A stretch of DNA of 64,000 nt. Origin: Eucalyptus grandis. Its lineage: Eukaryota; Streptophyta; Magnoliopsida; Myrtales; Myrtaceae. The notes under the pieces were generated by a model. That model did not search any database and had not been told where the DNA came from. It saw only the letters and a list, made by a program, of their open reading frames with translations. Location: positions 7,750,001 through 7,814,000 of the forward strand of contig NC_052616.1 of the NCBI RefSeq assembly GCF_016545825.1, written 5' to 3'. Positions 49,060-60,976 of the stretch are shown piece after piece (position 1 is the stretch's first letter; the number at the start of each line of letters is the position of its first letter). Both the position numbers and the translations under genes were made by a program.

Positions 49060-50261
49060 TGCATATGCCTTTTCACCATTAATAAGAATCGTACTCGAGA
49101 TAACATTTTTGGAAGCTTCCGCTTCCTCCTGGTGATCGCATACACCCTTCCTTGTGCAGGTGGTCTCTGAGGATTTCCTTGTGGGTTTGACCTAACAGCA
49201 CTCTGATATCCCTGTCGCACCGAGCCAACACTCACTTGCGACCTCTCTTGTGGGCAATTTCTCCTAAGATGACCCACTTGTCCACAACCAAAATATTTCA
49301 GTTGTCCATTGCAAGGTCCTGGGCCATGGCGTCCATTACACTTCTGAGAAATACTAGGCTGATAGGGTACTTTCCCTATATTCGGACCACTTCTTGCCCC
49401 TCCAAAATTCCCAAAGTTACTTTTCTTCTCCACATTCCAGGTCTGACCTTGACCAAAATAAGGTCTCTTTCCCTATCTCACATCATTAAAATTCAACGGT
49501 TTCTTAAACTCTGACCACTCTCTCAACAGCTCTTGCTCCACTAACTATGCCCTTTCATAAATCTCATTATAATCTCTTATGTTCAAAGGCACCAGTTGCT
49601 TCCTAATGTCAGTCCTCGGCCCTTTCAGGAATCTCTTAGCCTTCTCTTCCTGATCCTCAATCAATCTAGGAGCATATCTAGACAATTCAGAAAATCTAGC
49701 CTCATACTAATCTACCGTCAACCCCCTTTGTTCTAGCTAAACAAATTCAGTAATCTTCCTATCCTTAGCACAATAAGAGAAATGCTTCCTATTGAAAGCC
49801 CTAACAAACTCCTCCTAGCTCACATTAGTACCTGGTGGAAAGATTATGTCCTTCGAAGCTCTCCACCAAAACTTCGCATTTCCCTCCAATTGGTACTCTG
49901 CTAAAACTATTTTCTCAGCATCAGTGCAGTCCAACAGCCGAAAAATTCGTTCCACTCCATCAATCCATTGCTCCGCTTCCTTAGGACTTCCCATTCCATT
50001 GAACTTAAGTGGCTTCAGCTTCAAAAACTGCTCCACTAGTCCTTGAGTACGGCGTTCTGCTCCGGGCTGTTGCTACGCCTGCCTCTCCATCAGATTTTCA
50101 ATATTGGCCAATGCCTGCAAGATGTCTTCCATTCGGGGTTCAGCCCTTGCAGCAGAGGCTTCAGCCCTTGATGGATGAGCACTTCCAGCTCGCACCATGA
50201 CTTTCCTGCAATTTCCAAGCATTGCCTCAAGAATAATCTGAGACTCACTGCCTCCACTCAA
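49005..50261 (-). pseudogene. Chromovirus Gag
   Basis: A single minus-strand frame with several nonsense codons. It shows FLKLKPLKFNGMGSPKEAEQ and WIDGVERIFRLLDCTDAEKI, then EGNAKFWWRASKDIIF, all typical of retrotrans_gag. A zinc knuckle follows, with its first Cys replaced (YFGCGQVGHLRRNCPQE, where CFxC is usual). Stops at about 50073 and 49815 and others to 49433 make it inactive. Confidence 0.88.
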
Positions 50262-51299
50262 AGCAACTACTACTACTACATAAGTAACATATACATGTTA
50301 CTGGTACCTAAAAGCAACTCAAAATAAACTACTAGGGATCTACGAGTGAATTCTCATCACCCATTATTCAATTATTTCATTTTAGATCCTATGGTGTGCA
50401 TTGTCATCATGTTCCTCAATTTCCAAATGAGGCTCCTTATCACTCCACCTATAACCATTCGCTTTGATACCAAAAAGGGCGGCTGTGGCACCCCGAACCC
50501 TTCGTAGGTCGCCACCAGCGCCAATGTTACACCTTATTACCTTTCTCCTTAGAAGAAGCGTTGTAATTCATAGACACATTTTTTTTTTTTTAAAAAGCAA
50601 AACGGTCCGAGCGCGAATCACTAGCGGAAGCAAATTAAGACATCACCATCTCTCCCCTTACCAACCATGATACAAATACATACCACTAATTATCATGATT
50701 TTATAGACAAGCCACGGCATTTTATTTACATATATTTTCAAGATGGGACTTCTTTTGGGTCGGTACATCAAAAAGGAAAAGCTAGGACTCAGCCATGTCC
50801 AGTCTAAAACCTAAAAAAACCCTCGACCCTCTACATCACATGTGCACAACCCCATCATAAGTGTCGGCTAACTATCCAAAAAAAAAACAGCCCCTACTCG
50901 TCACGCACAGGCCTCACACCCAGTCCGGTGCGTCAGGCGGCGACGGTAGCAGCATCCCTCTCATCACCCCATCGCAGCGAACGTGGACGGAGACAAACTC
51001 CTGGACAATCGGGCCCCCAGCCAGGCCTATGTCGTACGAGACAAAACAGCGCACACGTATATAGGTGAGTCCAGGTACAGAAGGACAGCTAAACTCCTCA
51101 CACTCTACCTTGACGTCAGACGGTAACCCATAAAATGCACCCCACGTGACGGCAGGAAGCAGCATACTGCTAATCTGAAATGTTGGTCCCCAAAATGGGT
51201 GAGTACAACCACTCAGCAGATAAAGAATCCAATAACAACTCAATGCATCAGGCAAATCATACATGCATTGCAGGCGTTACTTACATTGAAGCCATGCGC

Positions 51300-51640
51300 A
51301 TACTATCGTGCATTGTCATATCATACGTGTCATCATCATCATGGCATCATTATATCATACATGTCATCATCATCATGACATCACCACATCACACATGTTA
51401 TTATTATCATGGCATCATTATATCATACATGTCATCATCATCATGACATCATCACATTACACATGTCATCGTGCCATATCATATATCATCATCATTATCA
51501 TCATCGTGTATATCATCATGCATGTCATGCCATGGGTGATCATCATTATTTCACATCACATATCATCATGCATATCATATATCATCATCATGCATATCAT
51601 CATGCATATCATGCCATGGTTTAATTTCCACTTTTAGCTT
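51300..51640. repeat. Degenerate catcat/catgtcatcatcat tandem array
   Basis: Repeated catgtcatcatcatcatg-acatcat units of varying length within the chromovirus 5' LTR. Confidence 0.85.
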
Positions 51641-52217
51641 TCAATTTGATCACAACATCACCACATCACCCATTCCTCAAATCATCAATTTCATCATCCC
51701 CTTGGGCAAAGACCTCCGAGGCTTCTGGCATTCAGCCATCCCAGCCACCGGCATCCGGCCCCCACATTCCGGGCATCTTGCATCCTAACCGGCATCACGA
51801 GGCATTCCCCTCGGCGAAACCTCCGACAGGGGCTTCCGGCATTTACACTCCCTGGCCGGGCATCCCGCACCCCAATCCTGGCATCGCGAGGCATTCCCTT
51901 CGAGCAGAAACCTCCGAAAGGGCTTCCAGCACCCCCACATTCCGGGCATCCTAAATCTCCCAGGGCCATCCGGCAATGCATCTCTATACATTCCGGGCAT
52001 TATCCTCCACCACAACCATCTCCTCACTTATCATTATCCACATTTACCATTATTTTGATCTCAATTTAACATGGCATATGGTGTGACATCAAACAAGTCA
52101 TACTTAGCATAGGATTCACACATGCATCATAATTCAATGTCATACATACACCAATATCTTATCATACATGCTACATGGTGTAATCATTTATGAAATTTAT
52201 GGCCAATAAAATAATCC

Positions 52218-52218
52218 A

Positions 52219-52311
<93 letters not shown>
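52218..52311. repeat. ATT microsatellite
   Basis: About 30 uninterrupted att units next to the point where the partner LTR resumes. Confidence 0.95.
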
Positions 52312-52312
<1 letters not shown>

Positions 52313-54404
52313 TTTAAAAAAATATTAAATTCAATATCTATAAATTCCCAAAAATTATAAAAATTCAAGCAATCACTAAACAAACCAATAGGATGACAAT
52401 TTCATGCAAAATTCATGGCCAAATTGAATTTTTACACAATCTCACCATTTTCACAAAACATCCTATGATTCTCGGATGAAACCAGAACGCACGGTTTTCG
52501 AAGAAATTCAATTAAAATATCCATATGACCTCCAAAAATTATGAAATTTTACTGAGTTATAGCCAAGACATTTTCGTACAACTTTCATGAAGAACTCCAA
52601 GCCAGATTATTTTTAGATTATTTTATACAGTCTCACGAAGCTTCTGGATCCATTACCACATCGTCCAGTGCAAGCTTCTCCGAAATATCGAGATTTCACC
52701 TACCTATTATATTTATTTTTCTATGAAATTTGGATATGTTATATATCAAGATGTCCTTTAAAAGTTTTATGAAGAGATCTAGGTCAAATAACCATAATAT
52801 AGTCATCATTTAGGTCCTTGAAGTCTCGGGTGTCTCGGAATACATCACCAGAATCATCGTCTTCAAGATCTAGTTGATTTACTAGGCTACACTTGTTCAT
52901 TTAAATTAAAATTTGAGTATGTTGTATTTTAATATATCCCCTACAAATTTCATGAAGAAATATAAGTGAGATTCTCATCACAAACCAACATGAAATCACG
53001 AATCCAGCAAGAGGTCAGTAAAAACTCTCCAGATCTGAGGTCTCCGTAGGATGAGAATTTAACCCATCAAATCTCCATAATTTTCCACGAAATTTCAGTA
53101 TGTTGTATTTCAAGATGTTATCTGCAACTCTCATGAAGAAATCGAAGCCAAAATCGGACTATAAACACACATGCAAGCTCACACAACATTCTGACTCACA
53201 TGATCCGAGCAAGAACAGTCATGCGATTCAAGAATAAGCCAACCGCACCTCGGTTTTTCTCACTTAAACACCCAAAATTTAACATGCAAACAACATTCAA
53301 GCATGCGAGAGAAGCTAGAGGACTCCCACTTGCCTCTAGACCGGTCGGTCAACGGCGTAGGGCGACGAACACGGCGGACGGACGGCGCGAGCGACGGCTT
53401 CTCCCTCCTCGGCTTCTCCTCTCTCTCGCACGATCTCCCTCTCTCTCTCTCTCTTGGCCGAATGGAGCAACTGGCCACTCCTCTCTCTCTCTTCCCTTTT
53501 ATCCCCCCTAGAGCTCATCATTTGCAATCATGAGATTGCCTTTCAATTGGCCAATGCATGAGCTCCTCTTTGCCACTTGGCAAAGCTCATGCATGGGCTT
53601 GGGCTTGGGCCGGTCGACACTTCCTCTTGGGCCTCTATTGGGCCGGCCAACTTGGCCCATTAAAAGCTTAGGCCAATGGGCCTAAGGCCCATCCCAAAAA
53701 TTGACTTTTTCCCCTCTTATTTTTTTTTTTTTTTTGAATTTCTTCTATAAATATTTTTAAATTTCAATTTTTCATCTTGGCCAAAGTCTTGGGGCATCTT
53801 GTTTATTGAAATTTTATTTATAAAGTACATGGCCAAGCATAGATTATTAATCTATCAAATTTAAATTTTCACAATCATATGCACAAATCATCTAATTAAA
53901 AGACTAATGGCTAAAGCATAAGCCATGGAAATTTTTATCACCTAATTAGAGACTTTAACACACCTTATAGCTTGTCATTGAATTTTGGGATGCCACAAAA
54001 ATATTGCGTTGCGAATATATAATAGAGAAAAGATTAAGAAGAGAAAGCAAGTGAACACTGAAATAATAGATAAAACAAGAGGAGAGAATATTATTTATAG
54101 TATCTCACTGTTGTGTTTCTGTTGTTCTATGTTGTACATCAAAACTAAACTCCTATTTATAAGAGAACAAGAAAATAATATACTTATCATTAATATCAAT
54201 ATATCGAATGATACATGTACTGGATAAGGGAGATGAACATTCATTGTATAGGGAGATGTACTTAGAATATATGATACAAATGTACCATAATAAGTACATT
54301 AGATAAGATGAATATAATGAATATTCATTCATGTATTCTATTAATTGAATATAATGAATATTCATTCATGTATTCTATTAATTCATGTATTTCATAACAT
54401 CTTA

Positions 54405-55678
54405 CACTAATTAGCTTTTTTATATTCCCATCTTATCCTCACTATTTTTAGGATTAGTCGTTGGTCATCGGCGCTGGTGATGCGCGACACTGACGGTGGC
54501 GCCTAGGCTTGCTAGCGACCCCAGGCCTTGTCGCCTAAGGTCACCCAACCTCGATGAGGGCCGCGACGTTAGGCAATGATAGCTAGCAAAATTTTTAGGG
54601 ATTACTATACCATCAAAAAGTTGTCACATTACTATACCATCCATTATTTTTAGGGTTTGGAATTGAGTAGTCTAACTTACATATTGTGTGCATTTGGTCA
54701 TTGGACATGTCATATGTGCAACTCATTTATCATAGATATAAATTTTGTGTCATCCTTCCTTGACGGATGATTGCCAATTCCCATAAAAGTAATGTTACGG
54801 ACTCCATTTTATTGGAAATATTAATGGATAATGAAGTCGCAATAACTCGAACTCTTCACACATTTTACAATCGAGCATCTCACCTCTTTTTGTGTGTGTT
54901 TTTTTGTGTGTGTGTGCAATTATCTCAACTTTCTAGATATGGGTCATCAGAGATGTCCCTTACAATTAAGGACGGAATATGTCAACGTGGATATTAACAC
55001 TAGCCCCGTTATATGGCCATTAATTATTAATATTGACGTCCAATGTAGCCTTATTAAAACGAGATAGCGTATTTCTTGCTAAATAAGCAAGTCAGGTCAC
55101 CGATTTTGCTTAATGCGTGCCGAGTAAACGAGTTACGCCAGTGATACATGACATGTGAATTCAATTAACAAAAGCCTCACGTTGAGCCATATTTAAAAGA
55201 TTGAGATACTTGCTCGAACAGAAAATAATAAGTAGACAATCGACTTTAGAATGGAGCAAAAATCGTTATTACCCAGCATTTGGTTTAATTCTGACCTTTG
55301 AAAGATTTCCATGCAGTAGCTCATTTTGGTAATTGCTTATTTTGCTGTCGCACTTCATCTCCTTCGTAAGAGTAAAATTCCAACTGCAATCTGAGAGTCC
55401 TTTTGCAATGATCAAGTCTAAATAAAAATATTTTAAGTACCGATTAACTACAACATTACTACCGGTAGTGAATGAAAAAGGCGAGAGTACAACAGCTTTT
55501 CGAGAATCATTCGAGAGTCACCTCTCTCTCGGCGATTTTCATACACATCATACTTAAATAGACATCAGTTCCGAACAAAATAAAACCAGCCATCGTTGAG
55601 GCACTATATTTTACATTTTTTTTACAGAGCGAGGCATTTGCTCAAACGCATCTAGACGAGACGAGATCTTGGGGTCAA
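54405..55678. other. LecRK B downstream flank
   Basis: Matches unit A at about 32844-34065, including the block starting near 54850 that also resembles 3640-4110. No gene seen. Confidence 0.55.
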
Positions 55679-57722
55679 TTACCTAGACATCTGCGTGGGG
55701 AGTTTGGGAGGCTCTTTCTTGAAGTTCAAAACGTCCATTGCCTCCTCAATCGACGGCCGAGACTCAGCGATGGGATTAGCACACCATAGCCCCACAATCA
55801 ATAAAGCCTCCACCTGTTTCTTGTCGAAATTCCCGGTGAGCCTCCGGTCCACCACCTTGAGAAATTTGTGGCGCCAACGCCAGCTCAATTCCCCGCGCCC
55901 GGCCAAGCTCCAGCTCCTATAATGCTTCCAAACCCACTGTACAAGGCTTCGGCCCTGCCCTCTGAGGTTCGAGTCTAAGACTCTTCTCCCGCAGACTATT
56001 TCCAAAAGAACGACTCCAAAACTGAGACATCGGATTCCTTGCTCGCCGTGTCGCCATTATAGCATTCCGGAGCCAGGTAACCCGGGGTTCCCCCCGCTCT
56101 GGTTGTGTTTAGCCCTCTGGTGTGGTCGACCAGTCTAGCCATGCCGAAATCTCCCAATTTCGCCTCGAACCTTTCATCGAGCATGACGTTGCTGGATTTG
56201 ATATCCCTGTGGATCACACATTGATTACATTGTTTGTGCAGGTAGTGCATTGCCGAGGCTAATCCTAGAGCAATGTTGTACCTCCTTTCCCATGTCAACA
56301 AGGATCTTTCTTTAAACAGACGATCCTCCAAGCTACCTTCTCTCATAAATTCGTAAACTAGGAAGAATTCACTTGCCTCGTGACAATAGCCTATGAGTTG
56401 CACCAAGTTTTTGTGCCTAAGTTGGCTTAATGACTTCCCCTCTGATATATACTCCTTTATCCCTTGGCGTGAGCTAGATTTTAATTTCTTTACAGCGACC
56501 GGTGTGCGAGCGCCTCCTATGTGCCCTTTGTACACAATCCCAAAACCTCCTTCTCCCATAATCCTGTCAGGTGCAAAAGAATCGGTCATGATCATCAACT
56601 CTTCACGGGAGAACTTCTTAATTCCACTGAACTTTTCGAACTCTTTGGTTAAATTCGCGCTAAGGTTGCCTTCTTCTCCACCTCTCTCTGTCTCTGGACT
56701 GGAGACTTTCGACCTATAATTTACCCAAGCAACAATGATCGCCAACAATACAACGACACCGCCCATGACAATGAGCAGCCACCTCAACCAAGAGTCAGTA
56801 GCCTTTTCCACCTGGAGCTGTGAACCGGACCTTAATTCCCATATGTGCGCGAAGCGATACTCAAGTGCAGATTCAGGGGGAGCTATGACACAAACACCCA
56901 CCATCTCTGGCATATATGCCCTTGAGCTGTGTGCGCAGTAGTGACGACAGATTTCGTTACTGGAATTCCCATCAGCATCCCTCCAGACCACACTCAAACA
57001 TTTCGTATGCGGGTCATAGGATATATTAGAAGACGACCCGTCCTTCATGACTTTCTCGATCGCCGTTTGGACATTGGCCCTGAAGCTGAGGTCGTTCGAA
57101 TGTATACCGACAATTGGAACGTCCACACCCCACGCATTCTTGTGACGGTTAAGGTTGACTGCAACACAATCGCTGTTGGGACGAGCTTGATGGCCCCGTG
57201 AAGGGCGAAGGAAGGTCGCATCATATATTAGTGAACATTCCTTCGGTTGAATGTCGGTACAGCGTATCCCAAAAATGAGGACAAAGCAATGCCCGAAGAA
57301 CTCGCATACAGTGAAAACTAAAAGTATCTCGAATTGAAGATCAGCAAGTGGAGCGAGTTTGTTGCCGAAAGGGTTTCCCTGTTGAGAGTCGGTGCTGGCC
57401 TTGTACTGGGTAACACAATCCACCACATCCCTCGTCGCCTCGTCCCAAAAAAGCACTTTGCTGGAGTACGTAGCTCGGGGGCTGATGCCGTTGAGGCTTC
57501 CATTCGGCTGGCTTGGGCTGATGTAAGAAGGTCGGTCAGAAGCACTCACCCGAAGGACTAAGCGATGGCGGGTCGCAAAGCCATATAGGAACATGAAACA
57601 TGGATTGTCAAAGTTTAGAGCGGAAGCTGAAAAGGGCTTGAGTAAAGAGATCGTCAAGATTAGTAGAACTAATCCGGCTGTGGGGGTTGAGGCTGATCTT
57701 TATGTCTTCCAAAGCTTCTCAT
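55679..57722 (-). pseudogene. L-type lectin receptor kinase, nearly intact, frameshifted (copy B)
   Basis: Best-preserved LecRK in the window. A 553-codon frame from 57657 contains a divergent legume-lectin region (~32-250: GISPRATYSSKVLFWDEATR, CVAVNLNRHKNAWGVDVP), a membrane segment (~293-313, WLLIVMGGVVVLLAIIVAW), P-loop GEGGFG (368-373), catalytic Lys 390, HRD 483-485 (an RD kinase), DFG 503-505 and APE 529-531. About 14 codons later a one-base deletion near 56024 turns the SFGVVLLE text out of frame. The remaining 108 codons (VCGRRVLDSNLRGQG to PKLPTQMSR, stop 55679) are intact in the other frame. Compared with copy A, the ATG at 57720-57722 is kept, but one base is lost in the signal peptide, so translation from it stops early. 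Translation from the internal Met at 57657 would lack part of the signal. Either two lesions have killed it, or it yields a kinase truncated in the C-lobe. Confidence 0.9.
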
Positions 57723-60700
57723 GTCGGATGTTTTTTGTTTCTGCCAGATCTGACAACCACCTTGAATATGAGATGATTCCAGGTCGATTAGGGTCGGCCT
57801 AGGCAACGGTCCGTGGACACAGCGTAGGGCCTGGACCTCCTGGCCGACGCGGGTGCGAACGCAGATCGTTGAAGTGGAGAGAAAGCGCGAGAGTCCCTTT
57901 TTCTTTTGAGATTCAAGGCCTAAGTTCGCCGGCCGAGCTCGATCTCGACGATAGAAGACTAAAACGGTGGCGAGGGGTGGACTGAGACGGCGGTGGGTTG
58001 GTGGTGGTGGAAGGGTGTTGTAGTGAAGGGGGGAAGAAGAAGAAAAATCAAAGGAAAGCAGAAGAGAAGGGAAGAGAGAGGGGCGACCTGAGGTGAGTTG
58101 CGGGAGGATGGTCTCCCGGGGTCGGTGAATGGAGTGGGATTTTCAAACCAAGGGGGATTTTCAAGCTCATGCGGGGGCGGGGTGGTTGGTCCCGGATTTG
58201 GTGAATGGAGTGGGCTTTTCACATGAAATTCCACTCCTAAGCGCTATTTTCTCCGCCGGCGAGGCTCAGTTAATGCGAAAGCGACTCAAAACGCGTATAA
58301 AAGTCTTAACGTGCATGTCTTATCGATGACCACACATGTCGATTGTTAGATATAGGAGCTTAACACTTTGAAGATGTAATTGCCAAAAATTCATAGAGAA
58401 ACTGGATGCATTAAAGAAAATATAAACATAATCTACATTTATTATATCACTAGGTCTCTATTTATTTCGCGGAGAATGAAATATCTAAAAAATATTTTCC
58501 TGAAAATTCTCACTTGTACCGCTGGAACTAATTAGTAAAAAAAAAAATGATTTCATTGCCCATAATAATTTGTATCTACACATTTTTTTTTTCAGACAGT
58601 ACAAATAAGAAGAAAAAACCGATGGAAAGAAGAAGAGAGGAGAAAAGAGGGCACGAGAGGGGAGAGACAAGAAGATATTGGGTCCTGTCAAAACGCCAAT
58701 CAAAACGCGTCAAAAAGTCTTTCCATTGCCTTTCCGTGGATTATAAATTAATTAGAAAAGAGTCCAAGTAGAGGGTCCTGTCCGGTGCATTAACTCTTGT
58801 TTCGTATCGTGCTCAATGATCATATTCCATGTAGTATCATTCTTTTAATGGCCTTAACTTTTGTGGTTTTACGCTATAAGGGACATTTTTGACAATTGAT
58901 TTTAAAAGTTTTATATCCTATCTACCAAAAATTCCACACTTGGAATGTGCGGTCAGCATTTCTCCGTCACTTGATGGCATGGCATGGCTCAAATAATTAA
59001 CGGAATCGTCGCACGAAAATGCAAGCATGTGATATGGGTAGGATTTATCAGACAACGGAGTTTAGGGATTGTACGAACATGCAAAGAGGGTCACCGTGAA
59101 TAATCTCTCAGTAAAGGGCAAAGGCCCGAAAAAGCTTGAATCGAACAAACCGACCCATTTGAGGGAAGGCTATGTCTCCTCGAGATTCCTAATAGTACAA
59201 ATTCTCACATTCTCTTTGATTTCGTTCTGATTTAAGCATCGCGAGTCCATGTAGAACAAAATGTAGAGACTTTCTCTCTTTGTGTTTTGCAAGTCCAAGG
59301 CCCTCGAGGTCTACCCACATCGGATTTACATATCAATACCATCTAAACAGCTATAAAAACAATAGGAAAAAAGAAGAAGATAATCAAACAAAAAACTCTC
59401 TAGAATTGAAAACCTTGTATTGAGAATCTGAAATAAGAAATTGTAAGTTTATGTCATTTTAATAACTTTAGTTCACAATTAGATGGAGAATGATACCTGG
59501 CAACCATCTAAAGAGTTGATTTAGTAGTTTAGCAACATATTTATGTGCGTTGTATAAACGCGGAACACATGTTTGTTTATTTAACTGCTCAATTATGGCT
59601 ATTTATACATACACATCATATATAGCTTATAAGTTATAAATTATGGACAAACCTATTAATCAATAATACAAAAGATTTCTTTATACATCATCAGCGAGCT
59701 AGATACTTGGTTTGATCGGGTTTTGGAGTAGAACTTGTGGATAATTTGCTCGAAAGTCTATTATAATGAGTTCAGTTTGGGAATCAATTACACAGAACAG
59801 AATAAATGCCAACATTTGAAACTGGTAGAACGATCGGCCAAGGTTATGAGATGATAAATGCAACATACGTGAATGGTAAATTTTTTAAGGTTCATGGGGT
59901 TCAGGTTTTCCAAATTGACTGATGATTCAATGCGTGATGAGACGGAAGTAGAATCGAAAGCTTATGCCATCCTTCAAAGATGATGTCTTGCTTTGTTTAA
60001 TGTCTTGTGAATCTTCTTTCTTCATGCCATTTATCATACGGCTATAGGAAGTTGCAAAATCGTATCTTGCAAGAGCTGCTACAAAATTCTCTGTTTCTTT
60101 TTATTCAATCCACTGCTTGGCCAGTATCCCACTACTGTGCAACCATGCAATACTGACAGGGTGAGCAGATAACGGGCACCCCTGGAGAACATCTTTCTAT
60201 ACTATCCATGGCTGTCGTAACCATCAACTTCAGAAACAAGAGGCAACGTAAAGAAACACATGATAAACATATATACACAAACCTAACTTTTTGCATGAAG
60301 ATGACATGCATATAACGCTAAAAGAGGCATCAATGCTTGCACTCAGAGCGAGGCATTTGCCCAAAACGGAAAGCCTCTAGACCAGACCTTCCATTGAGAC
60401 TGTCGGATATCGGAGAGGAGGTTGGAAAGATCTGCCTTCAAGTTGAAAGACATACGAAACTTACTTAAAACATGCATTTATCATCTTTAGAGCTGCTAAT
60501 TTCATTTCTGCATAATTTTGTGGCTCGTCCGTTTCGCAAGATGGTGAACATAACCATTTTATTTTTAGTCAATTCTCATAAATTATTTGACTGCTTGGTT
60601 CAAAATATTACGGATAGCTATTTCCTGTTTATTTCACCCCAACAGCAACCGAGATTCCCATGCAGTGCAACAAATGATTCGCCCTGAAGAAAGAAGAAGA

Positions 60701-60976
60701 AAGTTATAGTGAGATGTCTATTTTTATTTTGTTCGAAATAGAGGTCATTATCGAAAAGCTGTAGTACTACCTTTCTCATTAGTTACTGATAGTAATGTTG
60801 TACGGTACTTCAGATGTTAATTTAGATTAGATCATGTCAAACAGTGTCATTTCAAGAGGGATCTCGAGTTGCAGTCGAAATTTCACTCTTAATTTAGATT
60901 ATAGTGTGTAAGCAAAATAAGCAATTACAAACTGAGCTACTAAGCCAAACTCATCTAGACGAGACCTTCGGGTCAA
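57723..60976. other. Upstream flank of LecRK B and downstream flank of LecRK C
   Basis: 57723-58620 matches the unit A upstream flank. 59050-59170 resembles the start of the units (gagggcaaaggccc), and 59335-60350 resembles 19640-20390 by remnant D. 60430-60620 resembles 4230-4390. No gene recognised. Confidence 0.5.

Larger units (their letters stand above)
43919..53997 (-). mobile_element. Ty3/gypsy chromovirus, Tekay/Del-like
   Basis: The LTRs start TGTGGCACCCC and end GATGCCACA. The perfect target duplication aaaat is at 43914-43918 and 53998-54002. On the minus strand the order is gag, protease, RT, RNase H, integrase, with a chromodomain-like C-terminus. This gypsy order and the C-terminal text point to the Tekay/Del branch. 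The primer site TGGTATCAAAGC (minus strand of 50461-50472) lies 11 nt from the 5' LTR; the polypurine tract is at 45693-45708. Stops and shifts disable it. It sits inside the copia-4 LTR. Confidence 0.93.
50484..53997 (-). repeat. Chromovirus 5' LTR, full length
   Basis: 3.5 kb, TG..CA. It contains a catcat-rich block and an ATT microsatellite absent from the shortened partner. Confidence 0.9.
39068..54399 (-). mobile_element. Ty1/copia retrotransposon (copia-4) split by a chromovirus
   Basis: The LTR begins TGTTGTAAAAT and ends CATAACA. The target duplication is a perfect tctta at 39063-39067 and 54400-54404. The right (5') LTR is cut after 11 bp by the gypsy insertion (43919-53997) and resumes at 54003. 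On the minus strand the order is gag with CCHC knuckle, protease, truncated integrase, RT, RNase H. The primer site next to 43908 reads ATTATCAGCACG, a half-tRNA-iMet type, and the polypurine tract is at 39435-39444. Inactive because of stops, an integrase gap and the insertion. Confidence 0.93.
43908..54399 (-). repeat. copia-4 5' LTR, split
   Basis: The first 11 bp lie at 43908-43918 and the remainder at 53998-54399, including the duplicated aaaat. The distal part has a 37-bp tandem duplication (gaatataatgaatattc..., about 54309-54384) that the other LTR lacks. Confidence 0.9.
37921..58620 (-). repeat. LecRK tandem unit B, interrupted by nested retrotransposons
   Basis: Second copy of the unit, starting tgtagccgctcattagtaaa. 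Its left part is 37921-39067 and its right part 54400-58620, separated by the copia-4 insertion. Sequence on either side matches unit A continuously across the unfilled site at 32839-32843. Confidence 0.8.

Noticed and set aside
51308..51637. His-rich frames over the catcat array, as a possible metal-binding protein
   Set aside because: Simple repeat translation inside a retrotransposon LTR, with no conserved start or flank.
43919..53997. A new large virus-like insertion
   Set aside because: The gag-protease-RT-RNase H-integrase order, LTRs, primer site and 5-bp duplication make it an ordinary chromovirus retrotransposon.
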